Counted from the stretch's first letter, positions 16,415-27,406 are shown. The stretch is 44,676 nt of DNA from Pseudomonadota bacterium (GCA_023388335.1 JAEWGL010000266.1:1-44676), one strand, 5' to 3'. The notes: generated by a model not told the origin, from the sequence alone. Translations and numbers: made by a program.

Positions 16415-17869
16415 ATGAAACTAATCGTCAAAGTCTTCCCAGAAATCACCATCAAGAGCCGGCCGGTGCGCAAGCGCTTCATCCGTCAATTGGGCAAGAA
16501 CATTCGTGTCGTGCTCAAGGACCTGGATCCTGAGCTCAAGGTCGATGGCGTCTGGGACAATCTCGAAGTGGTCACGCGCGTCGAAGACGAAAAGGTCCAG
16601 CGCGAGATGATCGAGCGCCTGACCTGCACGCCGGGGATCACCCATTTCCTGCAGGTCGACGAGTACCCGCTGGGCGACTTCGACGACATCGTCGCCAAGT
16701 GCAAGGCATACTTTGGCCACCTGCTGGCTGGCAAGCGTTTCGCCGTGCGCTGCAAGCGCGGCGGTCACCACGACTTCAGCTCGATGGACGTCGACCGCTA
16801 CGTCGGTAGCCAGCTGCGCCAGCAGTGCGGGGCCGCCGGCATCGACCTGCGCAACCCGGAAGTCCTGGTGCGCATCGAGATTCGTGACCAGCGCCTGTAC
16901 GTGATCCACAACCAGCACCAGGGCATTGGCGGCTATCCGCTCGGCGCCCTGGAGCAGACCCTGGTGCTGATGTCCGGTGGTTTCGACTCCACCGTGGCTG
17001 CCTACCAGATGATGCGTCGCGGCCTGATGACCCACTTCTGCTTCTTCAACCTGGGTGGCCGCGCCCATGAGCTGGGGGTGATGGAAGTCGCCCACTACCT
17101 GTGGAAGAAGTACGGCAGCAGCCAGCGCGTGCTGTTCATCAGCGTGCCGTTCGAGGAAGTGGTCGGCGAGATCCTGGGCAAGGTCGACAACAGCTACATG
17201 GGCGTGACCCTCAAGCGCATGATGCTGCGCGCCTCGGCCAAGATCGCCGAGCGCCTGGAGATCGACGCACTGGTCACCGGCGAGGCGATCTCCCAGGTGT
17301 CCAGCCAGACCCTGCCGAACCTGGCGGTGATCGACCAGGCCACCGACAAGCTGGTGCTGCGCCCCTTGCTGGCCAGTCACAAGCAGGACATCATCGATAC
17401 CGCTTATCAGATCGGCACCGCTGAATTCGCCAAGCACATGCCAGAATACTGTGGTGTTATCTCCGTGAACCCGACTACCTGTGCCAAGCCGCACCGGGTC
17501 GTGCACGAAGAAAACCAGTTCGACATGGCCGTGCTTGAGCGTGCCCTGGAGCGTGCCCGCTTCATCTCCATCGATAACGTCATCGACGAGTTGGGCCAGG
17601 ACATCCAGGTCGAGGAAGTGGCCGAGGCTCTGCCGGGGCAGATCGTCATCGACATCCGTCACCCCGATGCCCAGGAAGACGAACCCCTGGTGATCGAGGG
17701 CGTCGAAGTCCAAGTCATGCCTTTCTATGCCATCAACAGCCGCTTCAAGCACCTCGATGGCAACCGCCAGTACCTTCTTTATTGCGACAAGGGCGTCATG
17801 AGCCGCCTGCATGCGCATCACCTGCTCAGTGAGGGACATGCCAATGTGCGTGTTTATCGTCCGGCATAA
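16415..17869 (+). CDS. thiI: tRNA 4-thiouridine synthase / thiamine sulfurtransferase ThiI
   Basis: 484 residues, full length for the gamma-proteobacterial form. An N-terminal ferredoxin-like and THUMP region (to about 170) is followed by the PP-loop ATP site LMSGGFDSTVAAY and a C-terminal rhodanese domain with C457 in LLYCDKGVMSRLHA. It activates U8 of tRNA and transfers sulfur from IscS; the rhodanese cysteine also serves thiazole synthesis. It is transcribed away from glnA. Confidence 0.96.
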   Translation: MKLIVKVFPEITIKSRPVRKRFIRQLGKNIRVVLKDLDPELKVDGVWDNLEVVTRVEDEKVQREMIERLTCTPGITHFLQVDEYPLGDFDDIVAKCKAYFGHLLAGKRFAVRCKRGGHHDFSSMDVDRYVGSQLRQQCGAAGIDLRNPEVLVRIEIRDQRLYVIHNQHQGIGGYPLGALEQTLVLMSGGFDSTVAAYQMMRRGLMTHFCFFNLGGRAHELGVMEVAHYLWKKYGSSQRVLFISVPFEEVVGEILGKVDNSYMGVTLKRMMLRASAKIAERLEIDALVTGEAISQVSSQTLPNLAVIDQATDKLVLRPLLASHKQDIIDTAYQIGTAEFAKHMPEYCGVISVNPTTCAKPHRVVHEENQFDMAVLERALERARFISIDNVIDELGQDIQVEEVAEALPGQIVIDIRHPDAQEDEPLVIEGVEVQVMPFYAINSRFKHLDGNRQYLLYCDKGVMSRLHAHHLLSEGHANVRVYRPA

Positions 17870-17875
17870 GATGCC

Positions 17876-17909
17876 AGGGCTGTATGGCGGCAGTATCCGC
17901 CATCGCCCT
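17876..17909 (+). terminator. Hairpin after thiI
   Basis: AGGGC, ATGGCGG (17884-17890), loop CAGTAT, CCGCCAT (17897-17903), then GCCCT: a two-part stem 6 bases after the thiI stop. It lacks a T-tract. A smaller stem, GCCGCC/GGCGGC, is at 17950-17968 just before typA. Confidence 0.45.
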
Positions 17910-17997
17910 CCCGACCCGCGGGCCCACTGAGCCTTCTACCTTAATATTGGCCGCCTAGTCTGGGCGGCAACCTGAATCCTCTGATCGAGATACATTT

Positions 17998-19818
<1,821 letters not shown>

Positions 19819-19842
19819 TCGTCTAGCCCAGGCTGAATGAAA

Positions 19843-19878
19843 ACGCCCCCGGTCGAAAGGCCGGGGGCGTTTTTTTTG
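19843..19878 (+). terminator. Intrinsic terminator of typA
   Basis: ACGCCCCCGG (19843-19852) pairs with CCGGGGGCGT (19861-19870) around a GAAA-capped loop, followed by eight T. Confidence 0.95.
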
Positions 19879-19896
19879 GGGCGGGGAATCAGTGAC

Positions 19897-19944
19897 GGCC
19901 CCTTCGCGGGCAAGTCGGAGCGCCGAACCGCCGCTCCCATTAGG
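19897..19944. repeat. REP-like intergenic repeat, copy 2
   Basis: GGCCCCTTCGCGGGCAAG, then GTCGGAGCGCCGAACCGCCG; related to 9920-9968. Confidence 0.55.
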
Positions 19945-20306
19945 ATCCCGGCAGTTACAGGGTCATGGGCAAGACAGTCGCTCCACAGGATCGCCGGCAA
20001 TTTCAGGTTTGTGATGAACCCTGTGGGAGATCGCCCAGCCCGCTGAGCAGTTGTGGAAGCGTGCCTTGCGCCGCGATGGCCCGCGCAGCGGGCCCAAATC
20101 CAGGCACCACGGTCTCACTGGAGGCATTGGTCCCAGGCGGGTTGCGGCAGCTCACCTCGCCATCCTGGAAAACCGCAGCCGGCGCTCGATCGGTAGACCG
20201 GTCGGGTGCCTCACTCTGGCGGTATCACCGTGGATACCCAGGCACATCCCGCTGTCTGGTTTAGGGCCGCAACGCGCCCCATCGCGGCACAAGGCGCGCT
20301 CCTACC
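19945..20306. other. Non-coding stretch between typA and the YkgJ-like gene
   Basis: No gene supported. It is GC-rich, with scattered REP-like fragments (for instance ATCGCGGCACAAGGCGCGCT near 20281). Possible frames on the plus strand lack ribosome sites and family resemblance. Confidence 0.6.
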
Positions 20307-20330
20307 TGGCTGGCTGGCTGGCTGGCTGGC
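20307..20330 (+). repeat. TGGC tetranucleotide repeat (six units)
   Basis: Six perfect TGGC units in tandem, leading directly into the 35-bp tandem repeat. Such tracts are prone to slippage. Confidence 0.9.
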
Positions 20331-20395
20331 GCCATGCCAGGAGGAGGCTATAGACACCCGCTGGCGCCATGCCTGGGATATGCCATAGACACCCG
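20326..20395 (+). repeat. Two tandem 35-bp repeats
   Basis: Units 20326-20360 and 20361-20395 both start CTGGCGCCATGCC and end ATAGACACCCG; the centres differ at several bases. They lie next to the dispersed repeat copy B. Confidence 0.85.
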
Positions 20396-20400
20396 CTGAT

Positions 20401-20447
20401 GCTAAATCAATGAGGAGCGCCCGTTCTATGAGCAAGCTTGCCCGCAA
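20401..20447 (+). repeat. Dispersed intergenic repeat, copy B
   Basis: GCTAAATCAATGAGGAGCGC, then CCGTTCTATGAGC and AGCTTGCCCGC. It is the most diverged of the four copies, and lies just beyond the end of the YkgJ-like gene. Confidence 0.7.
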
Positions 20448-20468
20448 AGGAGCCAGCGCAATGCAGGC

Positions 20469-20873
20469 TCAGCGCGCGGCAGCCTTGGGCTTGTATGCAC
20501 AATACCCAGGCCTGGGCCCAACCTTGGGATGGTTGCGGCAGGTGTCGGGTCGCTTGTCGTAGATGGTGCACAGTCGGCTCTTGCGATCCAGGTACAGGCA
20601 ATCATCGTTGCTCATCCGGGTCAGGGTGAAGATTCCCGATTTCTGGTTGAAGCGTTCGATGATGCCGTCCTTCTGCAGACGCTTGGCAACGTTCTTCGGC
20701 GGTTCGTCCTTCTCGAAATCATCCACCACGCCAATGCGGATCAGGTCCTTGATCTTGACCTCCACCGGCAGGGTGCAGCAGGTCGAATGGCAACCCCCGC
20801 ACATGTGGCTGGCATAGCGTTGCCAGGTATCCAGGCGGTCGACTTCGGCGGCGGCGATCAGGGTCGGTTTCAT
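20469..20873 (-). CDS. YkgJ-family cysteine cluster protein
   Basis: 134 residues. Eight cysteines lie in a conserved layout: CGGC and CC in the first 35 residues (MCGGCHSTCCTLP), then C in DDCLYLD, C in SRLCTIYDKRPDTC, and C near the end (PGYCAYKP). Family members (UPF0153) are thought to bind zinc or an iron-sulfur cluster; the role is unknown. ATG 20873 is chosen as the only start before the first cysteines. It is divergent from glgP, with a palindrome between. Confidence 0.85.
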   Translation of the reverse strand: MKPTLIAAAEVDRLDTWQRYASHMCGGCHSTCCTLPVEVKIKDLIRIGVVDDFEKDEPPKNVAKRLQKDGIIERFNQKSGIFTLTRMSNDDCLYLDRKSRLCTIYDKRPDTCRNHPKVGPRPGYCAYKPKAAAR

Positions 20874-20920
20874 CGTTATAAAGACTAATGGCGGTCAGGT
20901 GGGCGCGCGATCATACCGGA

Positions 20921-20941
20921 GTTGTTCAAATTGTGAACAAC
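20921..20941. promoter_or_regulatory. Palindrome between the YkgJ-like gene and glgP
   Basis: GTTGTTCA-AATTG-TGAACAAC: perfect 8-bp arms with a 5-bp spacer, 48 bases before the YkgJ-like start and about 120 before glgP. It looks like a dimer operator; the regulator is unknown. Confidence 0.5.
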
Positions 20942-21059
20942 CTTTTGCCGGTTTATCCCTGCTACAAAGAAAAGCGCGAACCCATGCTGTCGCTCTGTGT
21001 CGAAGCGTCTAGGCTGAAGCATCTTCTTCCGCTTTCGTCAATTTGCCCGAGGACTTTGA

Positions 21060-23510
21060 ATGTCTCAGGAACCCACCGCACGTGAAGCCGAGGTGGCCGC
21101 CTTCCGCGCCGCTGTAATGGCCAAACTGACCTATGCGGTCGGCAAGGATCCGGAACACGCTTTTGAGCACGACTGGTTCGAAGCTGTTGCCCTCGCTGCG
21201 CGCGACCACATGGTCGACCACTGGATGGACCACACCCGGCAGAGCTACCGCAGGAGCCAGAAACGGGTTTACTACCTTTCCCTGGAATTTCTCATCGGCC
21301 GCCTGCTGTACGACAGCCTGAGCAACCTGGGGCTGCTCGACATTGCCCGCGAGGCCATGGCTGGGCTAGGCGTCGACCTGGAACGTATTCGCCTGCTGGA
21401 GCCCGACGCGGCGCTGGGCAACGGTGGCCTCGGTCGCCTGGCAGCCTGTTTCATGGAAAGCATGTCGACCCTGGGCATCGCCGCTCACGGCTATGGCATT
21501 CGCTACGAACATGGGCTGTTCCGTCAGGCCGTGGTCGACGGCTGGCAGCAGGAACAAACCGAGAACTGGCTCGACTTCGGCAACCCCTGGGAGTTCGAGC
21601 GCGCCGAGGTCATCTACCCGATCAGCTTCGGCGGCAGTGTCGAGACCGTGGACGACGCCAACGGCCAGCAACGCCAGGTCTGGTGGCCGGGCGAGACGGT
21701 GCGGGCGGTGGCCTACGACACCCCGGTGGTCGGCTGGCGCGGTGCCAGCGTCAACACCCTGCGCCTGTGGCGGTCGCGGGCGCTGGAGGAGCTGCACCTT
21801 GAGCGCTTCAACGCCGGTGACCACCTCGGCGCGGTAGCAGAGGTAGCACGTGCCGAAAGCATCTCGCGGGTGCTGTACCCGGCCGACAGCACCGAGGCCG
21901 GCCAGGAGCTGCGCCTGCGCCAGGAGTACTTCTTCGTGTCGGCCTCGCTGCAGGACCTGCTGCGCCGCCACCTGAACATGCACGACTCGCTGCTCAACCT
22001 GCCGGACCAGGCGGCTATCCAGCTCAACGACACTCACCCTTCGATTGCCGTGGCCGAGCTGATGCGCCTGTTGGTCGACCAGCACGAAGTGCCGTGGGAT
22101 ACCGCCTGGGAGTTGACCGTCAACACCTTGGCCTACACCAACCACACGCTGTTGCCCGAAGCGCTGGAGACCTGGCCGGTGGGCCTGATGGAGCGCATGC
22201 TGCCGCGGCACATGCAGATCATCTACCTGATAAACGCCTTCCATATCGACGCCATGCGCGCCAAGGGCATCCACGACTTCGATGTGCTGCGCGCGGTGTC
22301 ACTGATCGAGGAAGACAACGGCCGTCGTGTGCGCATGGGCAACCTGGCGTTCCTCGGCTCGCACAGCGTCAACGGCGTGTCGGCGCTGCACAGCAAGCTG
22401 ATGCGCCACACGGTGTTTGCCGAACTGCACAAGCTTTATCCGCAGCGCATCAACAACAAGACCAACGGCATCACCTTCCGCCGCTGGCTGTACCAGGCCA
22501 ACCCGCAGCTCACCGCGATGCTGGTCGAGGCCCTGGGGCCACAATTGCTGGACGATCCGGAGGCGTTGCTGAGCGGCCTCGCGCCGTTCGCCGCCGACGC
22601 CGATTTCCGCAAGCAGTTCGCCGCCCAGCGCCTGCACAGCAAGCGGGCGCTGGCCGCGATCATCCAGGAGCGCCTGGGTATCACAGTCAACCCCGAGGCG
22701 ATGTTCGATGTGCAGGTCAAGCGTATCCACGAATACAAGCGCCAGCTGCTCAACCTGCTGCATACCGTGGCCCTGTACCAGGCCATCCGCGCCGAACCCG
22801 GCACCAACTGGGTACCGCGGGTGAAGATCTTTGCCGGCAAGGCCGCGGCCAGCTACCACCAGGCCAAGCTGATCATCAAGCTGGCCAACGACATCGCCCG
22901 GGTGGTCAATAACGACCCGACCGTGCGCGGGTTGCTCAAAGTGGTATTCCTGCCCAACTACAACGTCAGCCTGGCCGAAAGCATCATTCCCGCCGCGGAC
23001 CTGTCCGAGCAGATTTCGACGGCCGGCTACGAGGCATCCGGGACCAGCAACATGAAGTTCGGCCTCAACGGCGCGCTGACCATCGGCACCCTCGATGGCG
23101 CTAACGTCGAGATGTGCGAGCAGCTCGGCACCGACAACATGTTCATCTTCGGGCTGACCGCCCAGCAGGTGGAAGCGCGCCGGCGCAGCGGCGACTTCGG
23201 CGCCAATGTTGCGATCGGTGCCTCGCACCGCCTCAACGACGTGCTCCAGGCGATCCGTGGCGGCGTGTTCTCGCCTGACGATCCAGCACGTTACACAGGG
23301 CTGATCGATGGCCTGGTCGATTACGACCGCTTCCTCGTCTGCGCCGACTTCGACGCCTACTGGGATGCCCAGCAGCGTGTCGAAGACCTGTGGCACGCGC
23401 CGCAGGACTGGTGGCGGATGGCGGTGCTCAACACCGCGCGGATGGGCTGGTTCTCCTCGGACCGGACCATCCGTGAATACGCCAGCGAGATCTGGAAGGC
23501 ACTGGACTGA
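21060..23510 (+). CDS. glgP: Glycogen phosphorylase
   Basis: 816 residues, normal length. It releases glucose-1-phosphate from glycogen or maltodextrin using phosphate and pyridoxal phosphate. Seen: the N-terminal RVYYLSLEFLIGR, GNGGLGRLAACFMES, the mid region IQLNDTHPSIAVAELMR, NNKTNGITFRRWL, and the cofactor lysine K666 in EASGTSNMKFGLNGAL. The frame is intact. It lies alone rather than in a glg operon; fbp follows after a hairpin. Confidence 0.95.
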   Translation: MSQEPTAREAEVAAFRAAVMAKLTYAVGKDPEHAFEHDWFEAVALAARDHMVDHWMDHTRQSYRRSQKRVYYLSLEFLIGRLLYDSLSNLGLLDIAREAMAGLGVDLERIRLLEPDAALGNGGLGRLAACFMESMSTLGIAAHGYGIRYEHGLFRQAVVDGWQQEQTENWLDFGNPWEFERAEVIYPISFGGSVETVDDANGQQRQVWWPGETVRAVAYDTPVVGWRGASVNTLRLWRSRALEELHLERFNAGDHLGAVAEVARAESISRVLYPADSTEAGQELRLRQEYFFVSASLQDLLRRHLNMHDSLLNLPDQAAIQLNDTHPSIAVAELMRLLVDQHEVPWDTAWELTVNTLAYTNHTLLPEALETWPVGLMERMLPRHMQIIYLINAFHIDAMRAKGIHDFDVLRAVSLIEEDNGRRVRMGNLAFLGSHSVNGVSALHSKLMRHTVFAELHKLYPQRINNKTNGITFRRWLYQANPQLTAMLVEALGPQLLDDPEALLSGLAPFAADADFRKQFAAQRLHSKRALAAIIQERLGITVNPEAMFDVQVKRIHEYKRQLLNLLHTVALYQAIRAEPGTNWVPRVKIFAGKAAASYHQAKLIIKLANDIARVVNNDPTVRGLLKVVFLPNYNVSLAESIIPAADLSEQISTAGYEASGTSNMKFGLNGALTIGTLDGANVEMCEQLGTDNMFIFGLTAQQVEARRRSGDFGANVAIGASHRLNDVLQAIRGGVFSPDDPARYTGLIDGLVDYDRFLVCADFDAYWDAQQRVEDLWHAPQDWWRMAVLNTARMGWFSSDRTIREYASEIWKALD

Positions 23511-23517
23511 TGCGACG

Positions 23518-23551
23518 ATCGGCCCGGGAACTGCTGAACTACCGGGCCGAT
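23518..23551 (+). terminator. Hairpin after glgP
   Basis: ATCGGCCCGG (23518-23527) pairs with CCGGGCCGAT (23542-23551) over a 14-base loop, 7 bases after the glgP stop. No T-tract. Confidence 0.5.
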
Positions 23552-23643
23552 GTACCGTCTGAATCGGCCAGATTGCTCGCTAGCGTTCAACTCTCCCTGT
23601 AAACTGCGGGGGTTTCTCTCCCCCTTTCCCACCGGAGCCATAC

Positions 23644-24654
23644 ATGTCCCGCGTTACCCTGAGTCGCTATTTGATTGAGCAGACCCGCAGCAACAATACC
23701 CCTGCCGATCTGCGCTTCCTGATCGAAGTGGTGGCGCGTGCGTGCAAGGAAATCAGCCACAACGTCTCCAAGGGCGCTTTGGGCGGAGTCCTGGGCAGCA
23801 TGGGCACCGAGAACGTGCAGGGCGAAGTCCAGAAGAAGCTCGACGTGATCTCCAACGAGATCCTGCTCGAAGCCAACGAATGGGGCGGCCACCTGGCTGG
23901 CATGGCGTCCGAAGAAATGGACAACGCCTACCAGATTCCGGGCAAGTACCCCAAAGGTGCCTACCTGCTGGTCTTCGACCCGCTGGACGGTTCGTCGAAC
24001 ATCGACGTCAACGTTTCGGTCGGCACCATCTTTTCGGTGCTGCGCTGCCCTAACGAGTACCTGAGCCAGAACGAAAGCCTGGACGAGAAGGCCTTCCACC
24101 AGCCAGGTACCCAGCAGGTCGCCGCCGGCTATGCCATCTATGGCCCGCAGACCATGCTGATCCTGACCCTGGGCAACGGCGTCAAGGGTTTCACCCTGGA
24201 CCGCGAGCTGGGCAGCTTCGTCCTGACCCACGAGCACATCAAGGTGCCGGAAAGCACCGCCGAGTTCGCCATCAACATGTCCAACCAGCGTCACTGGGAA
24301 GCCCCGGTCCAGCGCTATGTCGGCGAACTGCTGGCCGGTGAGACCGGTCCGCTGAAGAAGAACTACAACATGCGCTGGATCGCCTCGATGGTTGCCGACG
24401 TGCATCGCATCCTGACCCGCGGCGGCCTGTTCATGTACCCGCGCGACGCCCGCGACCCGTCCAAGCCCGGCAAGCTGCGCCTGATGTACGAAGCCAACCC
24501 GATGTCCTTCATCATCGAACAGGCCGGCGGCGCTTCCACCGACGGCCACCAGCGCATCCTCGACATCCAGCCAGACAGCCTGCACCAGCGCGTGTCGGTG
24601 ATCCTCGGCTCGAAGGAAGAGGTTGAGCGCGTTACCGGGTATCACAAGGAGTAA
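23644..24654 (+). CDS. fbp: Fructose-1,6-bisphosphatase, class I
   Basis: 336 residues. Metal-binding and active-site motifs: NEILLE near residue 77, FDPLDGSSNIDVNVSVGTIF near 113-132, and the sugar-phosphate site RWIASMVADVHR with RGGLFMYP. It hydrolyses fructose-1,6-bisphosphate to fructose-6-phosphate in gluconeogenesis, which Pseudomonas depends on because its glycolysis lacks phosphofructokinase. The DUF924 gene starts 3 bases after the stop, so they form an operon. Confidence 0.96.
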   Translation: MSRVTLSRYLIEQTRSNNTPADLRFLIEVVARACKEISHNVSKGALGGVLGSMGTENVQGEVQKKLDVISNEILLEANEWGGHLAGMASEEMDNAYQIPGKYPKGAYLLVFDPLDGSSNIDVNVSVGTIFSVLRCPNEYLSQNESLDEKAFHQPGTQQVAAGYAIYGPQTMLILTLGNGVKGFTLDRELGSFVLTHEHIKVPESTAEFAINMSNQRHWEAPVQRYVGELLAGETGPLKKNYNMRWIASMVADVHRILTRGGLFMYPRDARDPSKPGKLRLMYEANPMSFIIEQAGGASTDGHQRILDIQPDSLHQRVSVILGSKEEVERVTGYHKE

Positions 24655-24657
24655 GCC

Positions 24658-25254
24658 ATGCTCGCACCTTGGCAGCCGTTGCTGGAATGGTGGTTCGGTT
24701 GGGGCAGCAGCGCCCAGGCCGTGGCTGACGAGAAGAATGTCCTGTGGTTCGGCAAGCAACATGATGCCGAGGCGCAGGCGCGCTTTGGCGACCTGGTCGA
24801 GCAAGCCCTGGCCGGCGGCCTGGACGAGTGGCAGCAGAGCCCGCAGGGCTGGCTGGGGCTGGTCCTGCTGCTGGACCAGCTGCCGCGCATGATCCACCGC
24901 GACACGCTACGCGCCTTCGAAGGCGACCGGCGTGCCCAGGTGGTGGTCATGCACGGGTTGCAGAAGGGCTGGGACTACCAGCTGCTGCCGATCCAGCGGG
25001 TATTCATCCTGCTGGTGCTGGAACATGCCGAGGTGTCGGATTGGCAAGACCTGTGCGTCGAGCGTTACCAGGCTCTGCTGGCAGAGCAACCGGAGGCCAA
25101 TCGCCGGTTGTTCGAGGGCTTTCTCGACTACGCCGAGCAGCACCAGCGGGTGATTGCCCGGTTCGGTCGCTTCCCGCACCGCAACCTGCTGCTGGGCCGG
25201 CCGAGCACCGATGAAGAGATGGATTTTCTGCTGGAGCCTGGGTCCAGGTTCTGA
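24658..25254 (+). CDS. DUF924 family protein
   Basis: 198 residues. Typical DUF924 features: an aromatic start (WQPLLEWWFG), WFGKQHDAEAQARFG, a segment LVLLLDQLPRMIHR, then a helical repeat with RVFILLVLEHAE and the C-terminal RFGRFPHRNLLLGRPSTDEE. The predicted fold is all-helical and TPR-like; no enzymatic role is known. ATG 24658 follows AAGGAG (end of fbp). Confidence 0.88.
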   Translation: MLAPWQPLLEWWFGWGSSAQAVADEKNVLWFGKQHDAEAQARFGDLVEQALAGGLDEWQQSPQGWLGLVLLLDQLPRMIHRDTLRAFEGDRRAQVVVMHGLQKGWDYQLLPIQRVFILLVLEHAEVSDWQDLCVERYQALLAEQPEANRRLFEGFLDYAEQHQRVIARFGRFPHRNLLLGRPSTDEEMDFLLEPGSRF

Positions 25255-25261
25255 CAAGCAA

Positions 25262-25280
25262 GGGGCTGCCAGGCAGCCCC
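25262..25280. terminator. Compact hairpin between convergent genes
   Basis: GGGGCTGCC-A-GGCAGCCCC, 7 bases after the DUF924 stop and 10 before the chemoreceptor stop. It is symmetric, so it may serve both transcripts. No T-tract. Confidence 0.45.
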
Positions 25281-25290
25281 ACTGCCTTGC

Positions 25291-27183
25291 TTAGATCCTG
25301 AAGCTGCCCACCAGCTGTTGCAGCCGCCCGACCTGATGCTCCAGGTCATTGCAGGCACGCAAGGTGCCCTGCAGGTTGTGCACACCTTCCTGGTTCAATG
25401 TGTTGATTTCGGTGATGTCGACATTGATCGACTCGACCACGGCCGTCTGCTCCTCGGTGGCGGTCGCCACCGACTGGTTCATGCCGTCGATCTCGCCGAT
25501 GCGTTGGGTCACGCTGCCCAGCCGCTGGCCGGCCTGATTGGCGATGCCGACGCTGTGCTCGCTGTGCTGCTGACTCTGGCTCATGGTGCTGACCGCCATC
25601 TGGGCGCCGGCCTGCAGCTCTTCGATCAGGCGCTGCACCTGTTGCGCTGAGTCCTGGGTGCGGTGGGCGAGGTTGCGCACTTCGTCCGCGACCACGGCGA
25701 AACCGCGCCCGGCCTCACCGGCCCGCGCCGCTTCGATGGCGGCGTTGAGCGCCAGCAGGTTGGTCTGCTGGGAGATGCCGCTGATCACGTCGAGAATCTG
25801 CCCGATGTTCACGGTGTTGGCGTTGAGCGTCTCGATATTGCCGCAGGCGTCACTGATCCGTGCCGACAATTGGTTCATCACCTCGATGGTCTGGCCCACC
25901 ACCTGTTGCCCATCCACGGCCAGGTTGCGTGCTTCGCTGGAGTGCTGCGAGGCGAGCGCGGCATTCTGGGCGATTTCCTGGGCGGCGGCGCCCAGTTGAT
26001 TGATCGCGGCGGCGACACTGCTGGTGCGGCTGGACTGCTGGTCGGCGTTGTCGATCGAGGCGTTCGAGGCGCTCACCACCTGCCGGGCCACGGCATCAAC
26101 CTGGCCGGCAGTCGAGGCGACCTCGCGGATCGAGTGGTGAATGCGTTCGACGAAGCGGTTGAACGACTCGCCCAGGTTGCCGAACTCGTCCTGGGCGTGG
26201 ATGCGCAGGCGGCGCGTCAGGTCGCCTTCACCCTCGGCGATGTCCTGCATCGCCCGACCCATGACGTGCAGCGGTTCCATCAAGACACGGATCAGCAGGC
26301 CGAGCAGGGCGATGATAGCGGCCACCGCGATCAGCGTCGCCACCATGGCGGAGCTGCGCAGTTCGCCGAGCATGGCGAAGGCTGCATCCTGATCGAGCAC
26401 CAGGACCACGTACCAATCCGCGGAAGGCACGCCGTCGACATGGCTGAAAGTAAGGAACTGCTTGCGGCCGTCCAGTTCGACCTCTTTCAGGCCGCTGCCG
26501 ATCTGTGGTGTGTTGCCAGGGTAGACATCACTGAGTGCCTTGAGGGCCAGCTCACCGTTGGGGTGGATGAGGATCTTGCCTTCGCCGTTGACGATGAAGG
26601 CATGGCCGTGACCGCCGAAATCCAGCGCGTTGATGATATTGCTGACGGTCTGCAGGTCGGTGTCAGCGCCGTTGACACCGATCAGCCGGCCGCCTTGGTG
26701 GACCGGGGTGGCCAGGGTGATGACCAGCTTGCCGGCCGAGACCGAGATGTAGGGTTCGGTGACGATGGTCTGGTTGGCGCTGCTGGCGGCCTGGTACCAG
26801 CCGCGCGTGCGCGGGTCGTAGTCAGCGGCGCGGTTGCCCACCGGGACCGATTGCATGCTGCCGTCCTGGCCGCCGAAATAGGTCAATTGGAAATTGCTGG
26901 AGTAGACCGGCAAGGCCAGGCTGCGATCAAGACTGCCCTTGCCGGGGCCATCCACAGCAATCTGCTGGGAGAGGGAGTCGAGCAGTTGGATACGGCTGTC
27001 GAGCCAGCTGCGGATGTTGCCGCTGGTGAGGTTGCCCAAGTCCTGCATGGAGCGTTCCGTGCTCTCGCGCAGGGATTGGCGTTGGCGGTAGTCGTTGAAC
27101 AGGACGAAACAGGTAAAAGCGACAGCCACTACAAGGGCGGCGGCCAACAAAATCTTGTGGCTGAACTTGAGATTCTTGGTCAT
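25291..27183 (-). CDS. Methyl-accepting chemotaxis protein with dCache sensor
   Basis: 630 residues from ATG 27183 (MTKNLKFSHKILLAAALVVA). Membrane segment 1 at about 9-29, a periplasmic dCache domain to about 280, membrane segment 2 at about 281-303, HAMP, then the cytoplasmic signalling helices with the hairpin tip GISQQTNLLALNAAIEAARA and RGFAVVADEVRNLA. The sensor contains YDPRTRGWYQAA, like the amino-acid-binding dCache pattern, but the following aspartate position reads YISVSAGK (serine) while GVNGAD keeps an acid. The ligand may therefore differ from amino acids. No C-terminal CheR-tethering pentapeptide is seen. It is a single gene, convergent with DUF924. Confidence 0.92.
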   Translation of the reverse strand: MTKNLKFSHKILLAAALVVAVAFTCFVLFNDYRQRQSLRESTERSMQDLGNLTSGNIRSWLDSRIQLLDSLSQQIAVDGPGKGSLDRSLALPVYSSNFQLTYFGGQDGSMQSVPVGNRAADYDPRTRGWYQAASSANQTIVTEPYISVSAGKLVITLATPVHQGGRLIGVNGADTDLQTVSNIINALDFGGHGHAFIVNGEGKILIHPNGELALKALSDVYPGNTPQIGSGLKEVELDGRKQFLTFSHVDGVPSADWYVVLVLDQDAAFAMLGELRSSAMVATLIAVAAIIALLGLLIRVLMEPLHVMGRAMQDIAEGEGDLTRRLRIHAQDEFGNLGESFNRFVERIHHSIREVASTAGQVDAVARQVVSASNASIDNADQQSSRTSSVAAAINQLGAAAQEIAQNAALASQHSSEARNLAVDGQQVVGQTIEVMNQLSARISDACGNIETLNANTVNIGQILDVISGISQQTNLLALNAAIEAARAGEAGRGFAVVADEVRNLAHRTQDSAQQVQRLIEELQAGAQMAVSTMSQSQQHSEHSVGIANQAGQRLGSVTQRIGEIDGMNQSVATATEEQTAVVESINVDITEINTLNQEGVHNLQGTLRACNDLEHQVGRLQQLVGSFRI

Positions 27184-27406
27184 TGCAAAGGCCTGCGCAA
27201 GGCGCGTCGAAGGGGGCTGTGGTAACGGGGTCACAGCATTGGATGCTGTGTCGGCAGGCACCTGACGAACATTAATCGTTTGCGCCCGCCAGCAGCCCAA
27301 CGGTGCGCAATAAAAGCCGGGTGGTCAGGGAACCCGGGAGCCTTTTTCTCTTCTAAGGGCTCTGCAGGCCGCTGCGCCTGCGTTTTCATGTCCAGGAGTG
27401 ACTTCA

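Noticed and set aside
16421..17839. 472-codon open frame opposite thiI
   Set aside because: Shadow of thiI, for the same reasons.
20307..20395. Possible CRISPR array in the tandem repeats
   Set aside because: Units are contiguous with no unique spacers, there are only two long units, and no cas genes are present.
25663..27225. 520-codon open frame opposite the chemoreceptor gene
   Set aside because: Antisense shadow; the minus strand holds the clear receptor sequence.
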